Shown piece by piece: positions 33,641-45,057 of a DNA stretch of 64,000 bases; within the stretch, counting starts at the first letter, position 1; each line of letters begins with the position of its first letter. The position numbers were made by a program, and so were the translations under genes. The notes under the pieces are model-generated. The model worked only from the letters and a program-made list of their open reading frames with translations. It was not told where the DNA came from and searched no databases. Where the stretch lies: NCBI RefSeq assembly GCF_012489685.1, contig NC_080046.1, positions 41,565,176-41,629,175 on the forward strand, in the 5' to 3' direction. This DNA comes from Lotus japonicus. Lineage: Eukaryota; Streptophyta; Magnoliopsida; Fabales; Fabaceae.

Positions 33641-36600
33641 AGAGGCCGCCAAGGTAACTCAAGGGGACAAAGGAAAAGGAAAGGAGATAGTAGAAGAATT
33701 GGGCGACCTTGTTGGGGAATGCTCATCCATTGCAGGAGAGTTTGGAGGAGGCGCGATTTCGAGCAAGGCCAGAAAGCGTTATGTGGCAGCAGTACATTCC
33801 GTGCACGAAGCATACGAAGGCGAATGTTGGTTGAATCACTCTCCAATCATATTCACCCCTCAGGATTTTGAAAATGTAATTCCCCATGACAATGACTCGA
33901 TTGTTGTAACAATCAGGGTTAACAATTACATGACGAAGAAAGTGTTCTTAGATCAGGGATCTTCGGCATACATCATTTATGGAGATGCCTTTGATCGCCT
34001 GGGGCTAAAGGAGTCAGATTTGAAACCGTATAAAGGAACCCTGGTGGGATTTACAGGGGATCGTGTCAATGTGCGGGGATACGTGGAAATACCAACAGCC
34101 TTTGGTGAAGGGGAGTTTGTCAAGAAATTTCAAGTCAAGTACCTAGTATTGGCGTGTAGAGCTAATTACAATGTACTTTTGGGGCGGGACACTCTTAACA
34201 AGTTATGCGCTGTGATTTCCACCGCTCATTTAACTATTAAATACCCAGCCTGCAATGGGAAGATTGGCGTCCTTCGCGTGGATCAGAATGCGGCGAGAGA
34301 ATGTTACCTAAGAAGTGTGGCGCTCTACGGGCGAAAGGCCGCCAAGGAAAGCCACTGTTCCATAAGAAGGGTTTAGTTTAGACCCAAGGGATGATGCTGA
34401 CGATTGTCGCCCACAACCTTTGGAAGAAACCAAATCAGCGCAAGTCAAGGATAAGGTGTTGAAAATCGGCAGCAGTTTAACAAAAGAACAGGAGGAAAGG
34501 TTGATCACCCTTTTAGGCGATAATCTAGATCTCTTTGCCTGGACAATTAATGATGTACCAGGGATTGACCCCAATGTGATTACTCATAAACTGGCCATAC
34601 GGCCAGGAACAACACCAGTCATCCAGCCAAGGCGAAGGATGAATGATGAAAAGAACAAGGCGGTGCAAGTAGAAACTGAAAAGTTAATCAAGGCCCAATT
34701 CATTCGCGAAGTGCAATACCCAACCTGGCTCGCCAACGTAGTGATGGTCAAGAAAGCCATTGGGAAGTGGAGAATGTGCACGGATTACACAAGCCTGAAC
34801 AAAGTGTGTCCCAAAGATTCATATCCTCTTCCCAATGTTGATAAATTGGTGGATGGGGCTTCTGGAAATGAACTTTTAAGTCTCATGGATGCATACTCTG
34901 GGTATAATCAAATACATGGTGCATCCTTCAGACGAGGAAAGTACGACGTTCATGACTAATCAGGCGAATTATTGTTACAAAACTATGCCTTTTGGTTTGA
35001 AAAATGCGGGAGCTACATACCAACGCCTCATGGATAAAAAAATTTCGAGCCAAGTTGGAAGGAACATGGAAGTATATGTGGATGATATGATTGTCAAGTC
35101 CGCCAAGTCCAGTGACCACCGCGATGATCTTAAAGAAGCATTTGCTCAGCTAAGAAAATACCGTATGAAGTTAAATCCCGAGAAATGTTCATTTGGGATT
35201 CAAGGGGGAAAGTTTTTGGGATTCATGATAACATCAAGAGGGATAGAAATAAATCCAGATAAAGGCTAGGCGATCTTGGAAATGAAAAGCCCAACAAATG
35301 TCAAGGAAGTACAACGATTAACAGGACGCATGGCTGCCTTAGCACGTTTCTTGCCAATGGCAGGCGACAAAGCAGCTCCGTTTTTCACTTGTTTGAAAAA
35401 GAATTCGAAGTTCCAATGGACCGAGGCATGTGAACAAGCTTTTACTAAATTGAAAGAATCACTAGCAACATTACCAGTACTATCCAAACCCACGCCAGAC
35501 GTTCCTTTGACGCTCTACTTGGCAGTTACGGCTAGGGCGGTCAGTACGGTGTTGCTTCAGGAAGAAGGGAAGAGGCAGAAGGTTATATATTTTGTGAGTC
35601 ATACTCTGCAAGGTGCTGAATTGCGATACCAAAAAATCGAGAAGGCGGCCTTGACAATTCTAAAAACAGCGAGACGTCTTAGGCCATACTTTCAATGTTT
35701 CCAAATCAAAGTTAAAACTGATGTTCCCTTAAGACAAGTACTCCAGAAACCCGATCTGTCAGAACGATTGGTCGGTTGGTCAGTCGAGTTGTCTGAATAT
35801 GATATACAGTATGAGCCAAGGGGACAAGTTACAATCCAAAGCTTGATTGACTTTGTGGCGGAATTAACACCCACAGAAGGCGAGAAAACTCAGGGAGAGT
35901 AGGTCCTATCTGTTGATGGATCCTCCAACGATACGGGAAGTGGGGCAGGAATAACTATTGAAAGCCCGGACAAGATGGTCATCGAACAATCTTTGAAATT
36001 CGAGTTTAAGGCGAGCAACAACCAATCAGAATATGAGGCACTAATCGCCGGATTAAGGCTCGCCATTGAATTAGGCGTTCAGAAATTGTTCATCAAAGGC
36101 GACTCACAGCTGGTTGTTAAACAGGTAAAAGGAGAGTATCAGGTAAAGGATCCACAACTTGCTAAATACCTGGAAGTGGTGCACAGGTTAATGATGGAAA
36201 TAGAGAAGATCGGGATAGAACATATTCCAAGAAGTCAAAATGAAAGGGCGGACGTGCTGGCAAAACTGGCCAGTACGGGGCGATTGGGCAACTATCAAAC
36301 AGTCATCCAGGAAACCCTTTCTCGCCCCAGTATTGACTTGGTGGAAGTTAAGTTAAAGGCGGTAAAGACGGTAACGGAAGGCGAGCCTTCATGGATGGAA
36401 TCAATCAAAACTTTCCTCAAAAACCCTCCAAAGGATGATGATTTGAACACAAAAGAAAAGCGTAGGGAGGCTAGTTTCTACACGCTGGTAGGCGATGAAC
36501 TATATCGGCGGGGAATTATGTCTCCTATGCTCAAATGTGTTGACATGAGAGATGCCCAGGGAATCATGGCAGAAGTTCACGAAGGAGTATGCTCTAGTCA

Positions 36601-37615
36601 CATAGGAGGGCGATCATTGGCAGTAAAGGTATTGAGAGCAGGATTTTACTGGCCAACAATGAAGAAAGACTGCCTGGAATACGTCAAGAAGTGTGAAAAG
36701 TGTCAAGTTTTCTCTGACTTACACAAAGCCCCGCCTGAAGAGTTAACAACCATGATGGCACCTTGGCCGTTTGCTATGTGGGGGACTGACATTTTAGGAC
36801 CATTCCCAGTAGCAAAGGCGCAAATGAAGTATATCATTGTGGCGGTTGATTATTTTACTAAGTGGATAGAGGCGGAAGCAGTGGCGACTATTACGACCGC
36901 TAAAGTCAGGAACTTTCTATGGCGACGAATTGTGTGCAGGTTTGGGGTCCCCATGGCTTTGGTAACGGATAATGGGACTCAATTCACAAGCAATGTCACC
37001 AGAGAATTTTGTGCGGATATGGGAATTGAAATGCGATTTGCATCAGTAGAGCACCCTCAGACCAACGGGCAGGCAGAATCAGCCAACAAGGTCATTTTGA
37101 AGGGCTTAAAGAAAAAATTGGATGAGGCGAAAGGTCTTTGGGCGGAAGAACTTCCAGCCGTCCTATGGGCATACAACACGACTGAACAGACAAGCACGAA
37201 GGAAACCCCATATCGTCTAACTAATGGAACTGATGTCATGCTCTCAGTGGAAATTGAAAACCAAAGTTGGCGAGTAACTCGGTTTAATGAGGACGACAAT
37301 GGGGAGAATTTGATAGCAAATCTAATCATGCTGCCTGAGGAACAACGGGAGGCACACTTAAGGAATGAGACGGGAAAGGTGAAGATTGCAAGGAAGTTCG
37401 CAACAAAGGTGGTCCCGAGAACTATGAGGGTAGGAGACTTAGTGCTTCGAAATAAGACTATACCTGACAAGCATAACAAACTCTCGTCCAATTGGGGCGG
37501 ACCTTACAGGATAATTGGCGATGTTGGAGGTGGAGCCTATAAATTGGAACAACTTAATGGTCAAAAGATTCCACGAACATGGAACGCCTCACATTTGAAG
37601 CAGTACTTTAGTTAA
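33641..37615 (+). pseudogene. Tat-type pol (PR-RT-RH-aRH-INT), broken
   Basis: In order: a gag remnant and protease (33699-34376, LDQGSSAYIIYGDAF, with Tyr after GSSA where element 2 has Asp); reverse transcriptase (34420-35269, CTDYTSLNK, YVDDMIV); a first RNase H (35276-35902); a plant Tat-type second RNase H (from about 35908, SVDGSSNDTGSGAG); and integrase to 37615 with Asp of GTDILGPF, Asp of TDNGTQF and Glu of NGQAESAN, plus a zinc-binding end (KKCEKCQ). Breaks: a stop after PR at 34374, a frameshift near 34911, a stop at 35267, and a TAG at 35900 where element 2 has Trp. Replication would need proteins from other copies. Confidence 0.9.
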
Positions 37616-38098
37616 GTGGAACAACAAAAACGAATGAAGTCGCACTCTTTTTCCCTTTCTTTGGAAAGGTTTTTAATGAGGCGGCATATGTAAAAATGAA
37701 GGGACAATAGTTCCCATATGTGGAAAAGCAATGAAAAGATCATTCCAAGAGATTGTTTATTTATATTACGAATTTATGCGGCGTAAGTCGTATCAAGGTA
37801 TAAAATACCGCGAATAATCCTTTCGGAATAAGAAAGTATCGCCACCGAGTATTAAAAAGCCTTGGCAATTCTAGTGGCCACTAGAAACCAAGCCTCGTCG
37901 AAAAATCGGCTAAGGTACATAAACCTAAACGTTAATAAAACTTAGTAAATAACAACTTCAAAGTAACAACATAGTTAAACTGAAATGAACTTCATTAAAG
38001 ATAGAAAAGGGCGTGGCCCATACATGCTTTAAGTAACAAAAAGAGGCGAAGCCCAAAACAAAGCTTGGCTCATAAACAAAATAAGACAACAAATAAGA
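37616..38098. other. Spacer between pol and antisense ORF
   Basis: AT-rich untranslated DNA inside the gypsy element, with no ORF. The antisense ORF stops at its right border. Confidence 0.6.
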
Positions 38099-40262
38099 TC
38101 AAGCCATGTTTTCATTGTTGGCGTTGTTGTCTTGGCTTGCGGCAGCTTTTGGGTCCTTTTCCCCTTCATCCCCATTCTTGTCCTCGCCATGACCATCTTC
38201 ACCATTTTCTTCCTCAGATTCACTTTCAGAGTTGAATTGAGGAAGGAGGTCAATATCAACATCATCATCGCCGACTACCTGCCCATCCTTAATCTCCTTC
38301 AAAAACCCGATACGGGAAAGGTCAAAGCCAGGTTCAACAACACTGATTTGCTCTTTAGCCTTGAGAAAGCCTTGAGCAAATTGAATGGATGCACGCCCTA
38401 GAATGGAAGCATTCAGGTGTTCATACTTCTCCTCCATCTTCCGACACCTAGCCTGAGCAGCAGTGTGTTTGACATTAATGACTTCCTTCAAAGATTTAGT
38501 CTTTTGCAGGAGTAAGTTAGAAGTCGCCAAGTCTTCAGTTAACTTAGCACATTTTTCCTCGGAAGACTTCAGGTGCTTGTTGGCGGTTTCGACGTCGACC
38601 TTTGCTCGCTCATACGCAACCTTCCAGTCAGCCGCCTTCTTCTCAAGACGATTCTTAGCTGCATGCAAATCCTTCACATAATGAGCCATACCCGCCACAG
38701 GACTGGCGACAGAAAGGGCATGGTGAATGGCCATGGAAGCAATGTTGGGGGGACCTTGACCAGAAATGTCTTTGTGGAGCCTGTTGTCAAAGGTTCGATT
38801 CATAAAATCTAATCCGTTGAAATGAGGATCAGACAGGCTCAGCAGGGTAGGGAGAGCTTCGCCCCCAATGGCTGAACTAGAGCCAGCATGAGCAAACGGA
38901 GTCAGAGGGCGGTTAATCATCGCATTTGGATCTCCTCGGGGTGGCGGGACATTATCATGTCCCTTCTTTTTCTCTATCGGTTTACCTCTTGAGGCAAAAC
39001 CGGATTGATTTAGAGTCGTCTGGTGCAAGGGTTTGTCACCAGCAGTTTTTTCAGTGGCGCCTGAAGTTTTCTGGCACTTAGGATCCCTGATATTGTCTGA
39101 ATCTGAAGTACCTTCAAGTTTTTTCTTCTGCTCAGCATCAACAGCTCTTTTTCTCGCCGCCTCAACAGATTGGGCGAGATATTCTTTCATCTTCAAAGGA
39201 CTGACATCGACCTTCCCTTTACCCATCGTGGCTACACAGGAAAGTATTACAGTTAGAAGTGAGGCATGAATGAAAAAGCAAGTTATGTGTAAAAGATCAT
39301 TAACTTACTAAAAAATTGATTTAAGGTGCCAGTTTTTTACGCCTCAATCAACTCATGACCAGAGAATACTGGCAATGAACGAAGATAATCGGCAACCCCT
39401 CGCTCAGAATCGTCTAAGGCGTCATATGAAACGGAGATTTTTCGGCGAGGATTTTTTGTCCAGTAAAATGGGAAGAGAGGACAATTGTTGGAATCCCGGA
39501 ACAAGTTCTTTACTTCAGGCGACTCAACAACTTTAAAATACTTTTCTGCCACACTTTGTAATGGCTCTTAAGAGCAGTAAACCGGCTCATTTTCTTGCGG
39601 GCTAGAAGATGAACCCACTTCACGGAAGTAGGTTTCTTAGTAACAGATTTATAGAAAAGAAAAAACAAAGGGTAGGTGGGCGTGAAGCTCAAATAATCAC
39701 ATAGGATTTCGAAGCAACGGATAAAGCCCCAGGCGTTGGGCTGGAGTTGGCAAGGCGCCACATTCAGAAAGGACAAAACATGATATATGAAAGGCGAAAA
39801 AGGAAGTTTAATGTTCAAATCAGTGAAAAAGTAACCATAAACGAAAAAGAAGTCGGGCGACTCATCTGATGAATCTTTTCGCAAAAGAACACAATCATCC
39901 TCGCCACAGGGAAGAACATTTAGCTGGAGGTCCTCATTATGTGAAGTGGCAGGATTTACCTTTGTAAACCCTTGAGCAGATATTCGAAGCGAATTAATGC
40001 TCCCAATACTACCCCAGATGGAACGCCACAAACATTTATCTTCAACCAAGTGTACGTTTGTACGCCATTCAGGCGAGGATAAATCTCCATTGGAAGAAAG
40101 GACAGAATCAACAGAACCGGCTGGTCCAGAATCCTCGTGAATGGAAGGCGAGGATTGGATCTCAATAACAGAGGGGGCAGAAATTTCCCCCTCCGTTGAA
40201 GGTGACGAAAGCTCTAAGGAAGAAACGCTAACGCTATTCAATGACATACTGGGTAATTTCAT
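38099..40262 (-). pseudogene. Antisense accessory ORF of Tat retrotransposon
   Basis: On the minus strand. The upstream part starts MKLPSMSLNSVSV at 40262 and contains LPFSPFIYHVLSFLNVAPCQ and KWVHLLARKKMSRF, in the style of the plant family called putative gypsy-type transposon protein. One extra base near 39545 shifts the frame; the continuation (39552-39337) reads to GHELIEA. After a gap of about 110 bp, probably an intron, the second part (39226-38099) begins MGKGKVDVSPLKMKEYLAQS, has a long coiled coil (KNRLEKKAADWKVAYERAK) and an acidic tail. Tat-lineage elements are known to carry extra ORFs between pol and the 3' LTR, some antisense; their role is unknown. Confidence 0.75.
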
Positions 40263-40950
40263 GAAATTTAAAAGAGGAAGATGAACAGTGTCAAAGAAAG
40301 AGAAAGAAAACAAAATGAGAAAAGAAGGTGTAAAGAACTCACCGGAGGAGGGGATGAGAGATTGGGTAAGGAGAACGTTGGCTAAAGGAGAACACCGCGC
40401 AATGACGACGGCCGGAGTAAGCAAGGATTCGCCGGAGTTCGAAGAGGAGGAAGTAAGAAAGTCTCGGAAAGTAAAAAAATGAAGAGGTAAAAGAGGTTTT
40501 ATAGGGGAAAAGAGGAGAGAGAATTGAGTGGGGCAAATAGCGAAACGTCGTGGGATTTGAAATTTGAAAAAAAAAAAAATTACAAAAAGGTGCGAAGTGA
40601 AAAGGTATAACTCCTCGAGACACACAAATAGAAGTTGCATTCATGGCAAATGATGACGAATCCCGGAAAACAAGGATTGCGTGTGTCAGTGGAAAAGACT
40701 TGATTGACGGTTGAGACAATGGCGACATAACCACAAAACATAAAAGTGGCGGCATAACAACAAAACAAAACAAGTGGCGATATATCAACGAATACGAAAA
40801 GTGGCGATATAACAGCAAACGTGAAGGCGGCAATGTAGAATAACCAATACATTCACAAATAACTTCACAAAAGATCACCCAATGAACAATAGAGGCAGGC
40901 GACGAAATAGCATGATGAAGACATTTCGACCCAATCTACCTGAGCCTTAT

Positions 40951-40964
40951 GTCTTGGGGGCATG
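40951..40964 (+). other. Polypurine tract region of gypsy element 1
   Basis: The sequence gtcttgggggcatg lies directly before the 3' LTR, where plus-strand DNA synthesis is primed. It is short and imperfect. Confidence 0.5.
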
Positions 40965-41338
40965 TGGACTGGGCGGGGCATAAAGACCTCCATGCCCGCC
41001 CAAAACAAGCAATCAGCTGGGCGGAGGAAGACATGGCGGGAACTGGCGAAATACCGAGGATTCTCGCCCCCTTTAAGTGGACTCGCAAGCCAGTTGGAAG
41101 ATTCTCTTGGATTTGTCCTATGTGCATAGGGATTTGGGCCCTGGTTGTCAGGCCCAAATGTAGGAAAGGTCCATATCATGACCCTACCCTCTATAAAAGG
41201 GAAGGTCATCACCTTGTAAGAGAAACTTTTTGACACTTAATGAGAATATTCCCTTTTATTACATCTTTGCTATTTTAGTGCTCTGCTAGGATTTGCTTTT
41301 TGTACTTTTCTCACTTAAGCTTACCTTAGAACGCAACA
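40965..41338 (+). repeat. 3' LTR of gypsy element 1
   Basis: 374 bp. It keeps the 48-bp block (from ggcataaagacctccatgcc) that the 5' LTR has lost, and the same TATA-like ctctataaaaggg near 41190. Confidence 0.92.
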
Positions 41339-41343
41339 GATGG

Positions 41344-43660
41344 TAACTGGATAAATGAGGCTGACGTGTAGAGGGAAAAAAAATTACAAATCAGTTTTAT
41401 TTAATTAACAGACCCCTAATTAACCCACAAAACTAACTAATCCTAATTAACTTACTAACACTAATCTAATTAACAAAAATTGTTTCCCCCCAAAAATAAT
41501 CTACCATTCCCCCCTTAATTAACCTAGAATCCCAATTTCAAACCCTAATCATCTCCAACCCTCTTTCTCTTACTCCTCCATCAACATCAACTCACTCTCA
41601 AAGTTTCATCTTGTCGTCGTTCCCTACAGTGAGTTTATCGTCTTGAGAGCATTGCCTTCTTGTTAGCATTCCCTCTATCGATTGTATTGGTTTGTGAAGG
41701 CAAAGTCAAAGGGTGAAGACGCATTGCCTTCTTGTGTAAGGCTTTGAACTGAGGTAAGTACCATTTATGCATCTTCGTTGTTTATGTGGTTGCCTCATGT
41801 TGTGTTGTTAGTGTGAGAATTTGGTTTAAGGTTTTTTTTGTGGGTGCTGGTTTTGCGTTTACTTATTTGGGGTTTTTCCATTGTTATAGGTTTTGCATCT
41901 TTTGGGAAATTTTCGATTGTGGTGGGTTTTGCTTCATTGGGGTTTTCGGGTAGTATGAGTGGGATTGCATGGGTGGGTTTTACTTGGTTGGGTTGTTTGG
42001 GGTCTTAGGTTTCCTTCGATGGTTTTTTCTGGGATTTCATGTTGCTATTTTTTGTCATTGTTTTCACTGAACAAAGTTTATTTTAGGGATGGTCTTTACC
42101 TTGATTGTGTTACATGGTAGGTAGTTTGGAGCTTCTCCTTATTGGCATTACTTGGGTGGTGGTAAAAGTGAGCTATGTGATTTGGACGAGGATAGATGGT
42201 CCTTCTTTGATACTGTGAGAATTGTCCAGGAATTGGTTACAAAGACTTTGATTTATGGTAGTTAACTACTGAGGATGCTGCTGAACACGTATTTAGGAGG
42301 TACAAGATTGACAATGATGCAATAGAATTGGCTAAGTATGTTGTTGGTAATGGTCACAATGAAGTTGTGCTATTTGTTGTGACAAAAAGGGAAGTCCCTC
42401 CTTCTGTGCATGCTCAAAATGTTGAACATAATGTACCCATTGCACCCATTGCTGCTGTGGTCAAGGAAAATGAGATAAAAACTGCAAAGAAGAAGGTTCA
42501 ACATGGAAAAGTCAAGACTGTGAGGAGGTCACATCGCCTGCAAGTAGTGGTGAGGAAGAGACACAATGAGGGCCATACCTGCCCTATTGTTTTATCTGAT
42601 GATGACATGCTGCAAAATGATGTTGCAATGGAATAAGATCAAATTGCCTCTACAGAGGTTGTTCCTGAAGTAGTTGATGTAGTGAATGGTGATGCACTGA
42701 ATGCTTATATGGTTATCCCTGAAATTGATGATGCACCCAATGCAAATGTGCTTGGGATTGAAGTTGTTGATGCTCACAATTCTGATGTGGTTGGGATTGA
42801 AGTTGTTGATGCACACAATGCTGATGTAGCTGGTCCTGAAGTTGTTGATGCCCCAATACAAATGTGGCTGATCCTGAATTTGTTGATGCTCCCAATGCAA
42901 ATGTTGCTGGTCCTGAAGATGGTGATATGGCAAACCAAGAGGGGGAAAATTCTGACAGTGATATTTCTGTACAAAATTTAAGGCTTGAACACAGTGATGA
43001 AGAAATGGACCTTGCAAATGAGGATGGATTTCCAAACTCAGCTTTTGTTGAGATAGATGCCCTATTGAATGATCATATCAACCAAATGTTGCATGATAAA
43101 AGTGTAAAAGGAAAAAACATTGATGGTGCTGGGGATAAGGGGGATGACCCAAATTTTGATGGAGGCTATGAGAGTGAGGACCTTGACAATGTTCCAAGTG
43201 ATAATGACCATGAAGAGATTTCTAGAAGGAAGTTTCCAAGGTTCAATGAAGAGGATTTGAATGCAGATTTCACATTCAAACTAGGCATGGACTTTTGTTC
43301 ACTTCAATAGTTCAAAGATGCTCTCACTGAGCATACTGTTGCCAATGGTAGACAATTTAGATTCAAGAAGAATGACAACAAGCAGTGTAGGGTGGTATGC
43401 AGAACTGAAGGGTGTCCATTTGTTATATTATGTAGTAAGGTTGGGAACAAGGAGACTTATAGAATCAAAACACTTAATGGGGATCACACATGTGCCAGAG
43501 TGTTTGATAATAAGTCTGCTAGTGTTAGATGGGTGAAGCAGAAATTGTTGAACAAGGTGAAGATAGTAAATAAAATCAGCAAAAATGAGATTGTTGATGA
43601 CTTCAAAATCTCTAGCAACTGCGGACAAAAGAATTCTGTTTTCGAAAAGAATCTCTAGCA
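41344..43660 (+). pseudogene. MuDR-type transposase, N-terminal remnant
   Basis: The leader (41344 to about 42060) is pyrimidine-rich and holds no ORF. From about 42091 broken frames follow: 42328-42636 (basic, KTAKKKVQHGKVKTVRRSHR); an acidic region with tandem repeats; and 42864-43310 ending LGMDFCSLQ then TAG. The frame then continues as FKDALTEHTVANGRQFRFKK and CRTEGCPFVILCSKVGNKET, with a Cys-Cys and His-Cys pattern typical of the DNA-binding part of plant MuDR transposases. The DDE catalytic part is absent; the right TIR follows directly. The protein is dead and the element non-autonomous. Confidence 0.8.
42663..42920 (+). repeat. 39-bp coding tandem repeat in MULE ORF
   Basis: Five to six imperfect units encode EVVDAHNADVAGP-like blocks (also VVDAHNSDVVGIE). 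A 1-bp loss near 42853 shifts the frame inside the array. Confidence 0.8.
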
Positions 43661-43734
43661 AATTTTTTGGGGAGAGACTCACTTCAGACGACGAGACAAA
43701 GACATAGAGTAATATGAGGATTAACCCTATTTAT

Positions 43735-43891
43735 AAATTAAATTAATTAAGTCATCTTTCACTGAAAATCACCGTTTAAATTCACCCTAAATAAAAAATT
43801 CACTATTTAAACCCTAATTTCACGTCATATGAGATCTTTCAAAACTTATAGAAAGTTTAGAAAAATCACTAAATTTTAAGTTTAAAATTAT
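43735..43891. other. Unit 2 counterpart of 10575-10760
   Basis: AT-rich DNA collinear with unit 1 (ctttcactgaaaatcaccgt). It marks where unit 1-like sequence resumes after the 21-kb insertion and replacement block. Confidence 0.75.
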
Positions 43892-44012
43892 TTTTTTATT
43901 TGGTACATCTGAAAGATACATTGTGCCTGCCAGGATTCGATCCCTAGACCTCCTCTACCCAACCTATATGTCCCCCAGCTCCTACCACTTGAGGTATCCT
44001 ACATGGACAAGT
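43892..44012 (-). mobile_element. Short SINE on the minus strand
   Basis: Read on the minus strand: A-box-like acctcaagtggtaggagctg, then B-box-like ggatcgaatcctgg, then a T/A-rich 3' end. Direct repeats tttaaaattat flank it (43881-43891 and 44013-44023). The pol III promoter layout fits a tRNA-derived SINE. Confidence 0.68.
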
Positions 44013-44169
44013 TTTAAAATTATAAAGACTATATAGATGACAAATGCTAGAAAATTTAGTGGTACATGGTTTGCTACACGCTTGATTCCTTTTAAGCAGA
44101 TTCGAGTATTTTGTATGGTAAAACTTCTGCTACCAAAGCTAACCTCGTCAATATGTAAATGTTCTCTTC

Positions 44170-44350
44170 TTGAACAAGTGACTCATCTTGAGACCTTAGT
44201 AAATGTTTATCAATTATGTACCATTTGAATCGAAAAGTTAAATCATTACCACTTTTTTTTACATTTTTACAAAAAGAAAAGAAGAAAGTTGGATATTTTG
44301 TTGGTAATCAATGACCCGACCCGAACAACGAGTCATTTTCGGTGGTGCAA
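44170..44350 (+). promoter_or_regulatory. CCT2 upstream region homologous to rps10 upstream region
   Basis: Aligns with 6740-6985: gagaccttagtaaatgttta, gttaaatcattaccac, tattttgttggta and caatgacccgacccgaacaa all have close matches there. Without the MITE that follows, this block lies less than 130 bp from the CCT2 leader, so it is a likely promoter part. Confidence 0.7.
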
Positions 44351-44372
44351 AGCAAAACCCCTCTACTCAGCC

Positions 44373-45057
44373 GAATCCGGATCCTCTCCAGCCAATAGTT
44401 GTGTCCAGCCCCTGCAGCAGAAATGAGGACCGTTCGATTCATCAAATGGTTCAGATAATTCCAGCATTAAAATTATATTAATTATATTTTGAAAATAAAT
44501 CTCAGCTATAAGATTAATCTAAGGGTTGAAATTAAATGGGGTTTTATCCAATGTTGTTTCTCTTCGTTCTCGTTCTCTGTCGGTAACGCACTCCTCCCTT
44601 CGTCGCTGTGGAATGGTATCACCGGTGGGACTCAGAGCTTGTTCTCATAAACGGCAACTCGCTCTTCCACTCATTGAATTATTGGGAATTTCTGGGACTG
44701 TGCACTCTTTTTACAGTCATTATAGTAAGAGTTTTCCTTCTTTGTTTGTTGTGTGTCTAATCTTTAGATAAATATCCAAATTATTCTTCTTCTTTTCAAG
44801 GGTACCCCATTTTAAATTTTCTTCCTTTTCTGCATAATAATGATCTCCAGAAATAGAACGGCAACAAGGGAAGGACAAAAGGGACCACCATGGAGAAAAA
44901 GAACAAAAGGCAGCTAGATGCATCAAACGGTTGTCTTTTAATGTCTAACGTTTTTTTAGTAATTTTATTATAGTTATTTTTCTGAACCATTTGATGAATC
45001 GAACGGTCCTCATTTCTGCTGCAGGGGCTGGACTGGACACAACGAGGATCCGGATTC
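44373..45057. mobile_element. 685-bp MULE-type MITE in the CCT2 promoter
   Basis: Inverted ends gaatccggatcctc and (right complement) gaatccggatcctcg; the match continues through gtgtccagcccctgcagcag to ccatttgatgaatcg on the other side, about 85 bp. A perfect 10-bp TSD ctactcagcc flanks it (44363-44372 and 45058-45067). No coding capacity. It separates the rps10-like upstream block from the CCT2 leader. Confidence 0.92.

Larger units (their letters stand above)
32576..41338 (+). mobile_element. Ty3/gypsy element of Tat type, gag-less derivative
   Basis: LTRs at 32576-32901 and 40965-41338 start tggactggg and end acgcaaca; a perfect 5-bp TSD gatgg flanks it (32571-32575, 41339-41343). The left LTR lacks 48 bp present in the right LTR, between gggcgg repeats. 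By hand count about seven substitutions separate the rest, all transitions, so the insertion is young. The order PR-RT-RNaseH-second RNaseH-integrase plus an antisense ORF before the 3' LTR is that of the Tat lineage. There is no recognisable PBS and almost no gag. Confidence 0.93.
32421..43728 (+). mobile_element. Mutator-like element interrupted by a gypsy element
   Basis: Terminal inverted repeats of about 58 bp: left agggttaatcctcatattag, right complement agggttaatcctcatattac, both running to gaagtgagtctctcc. Without the 8.77-kb gypsy insertion the element is about 2.5 kb and carries a decayed MuDR-type transposase start. A GC-rich palindrome (ctcgccggag...ctccggcgag) lies at 32533-32559. 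No 9 to 10-bp TSD is seen: left flank ataattgaa, right flank atttataaa. The right flank is unit 1-like DNA (compare 10585), but the left flank is not, so the left border may have been rearranged. Confidence 0.75.
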
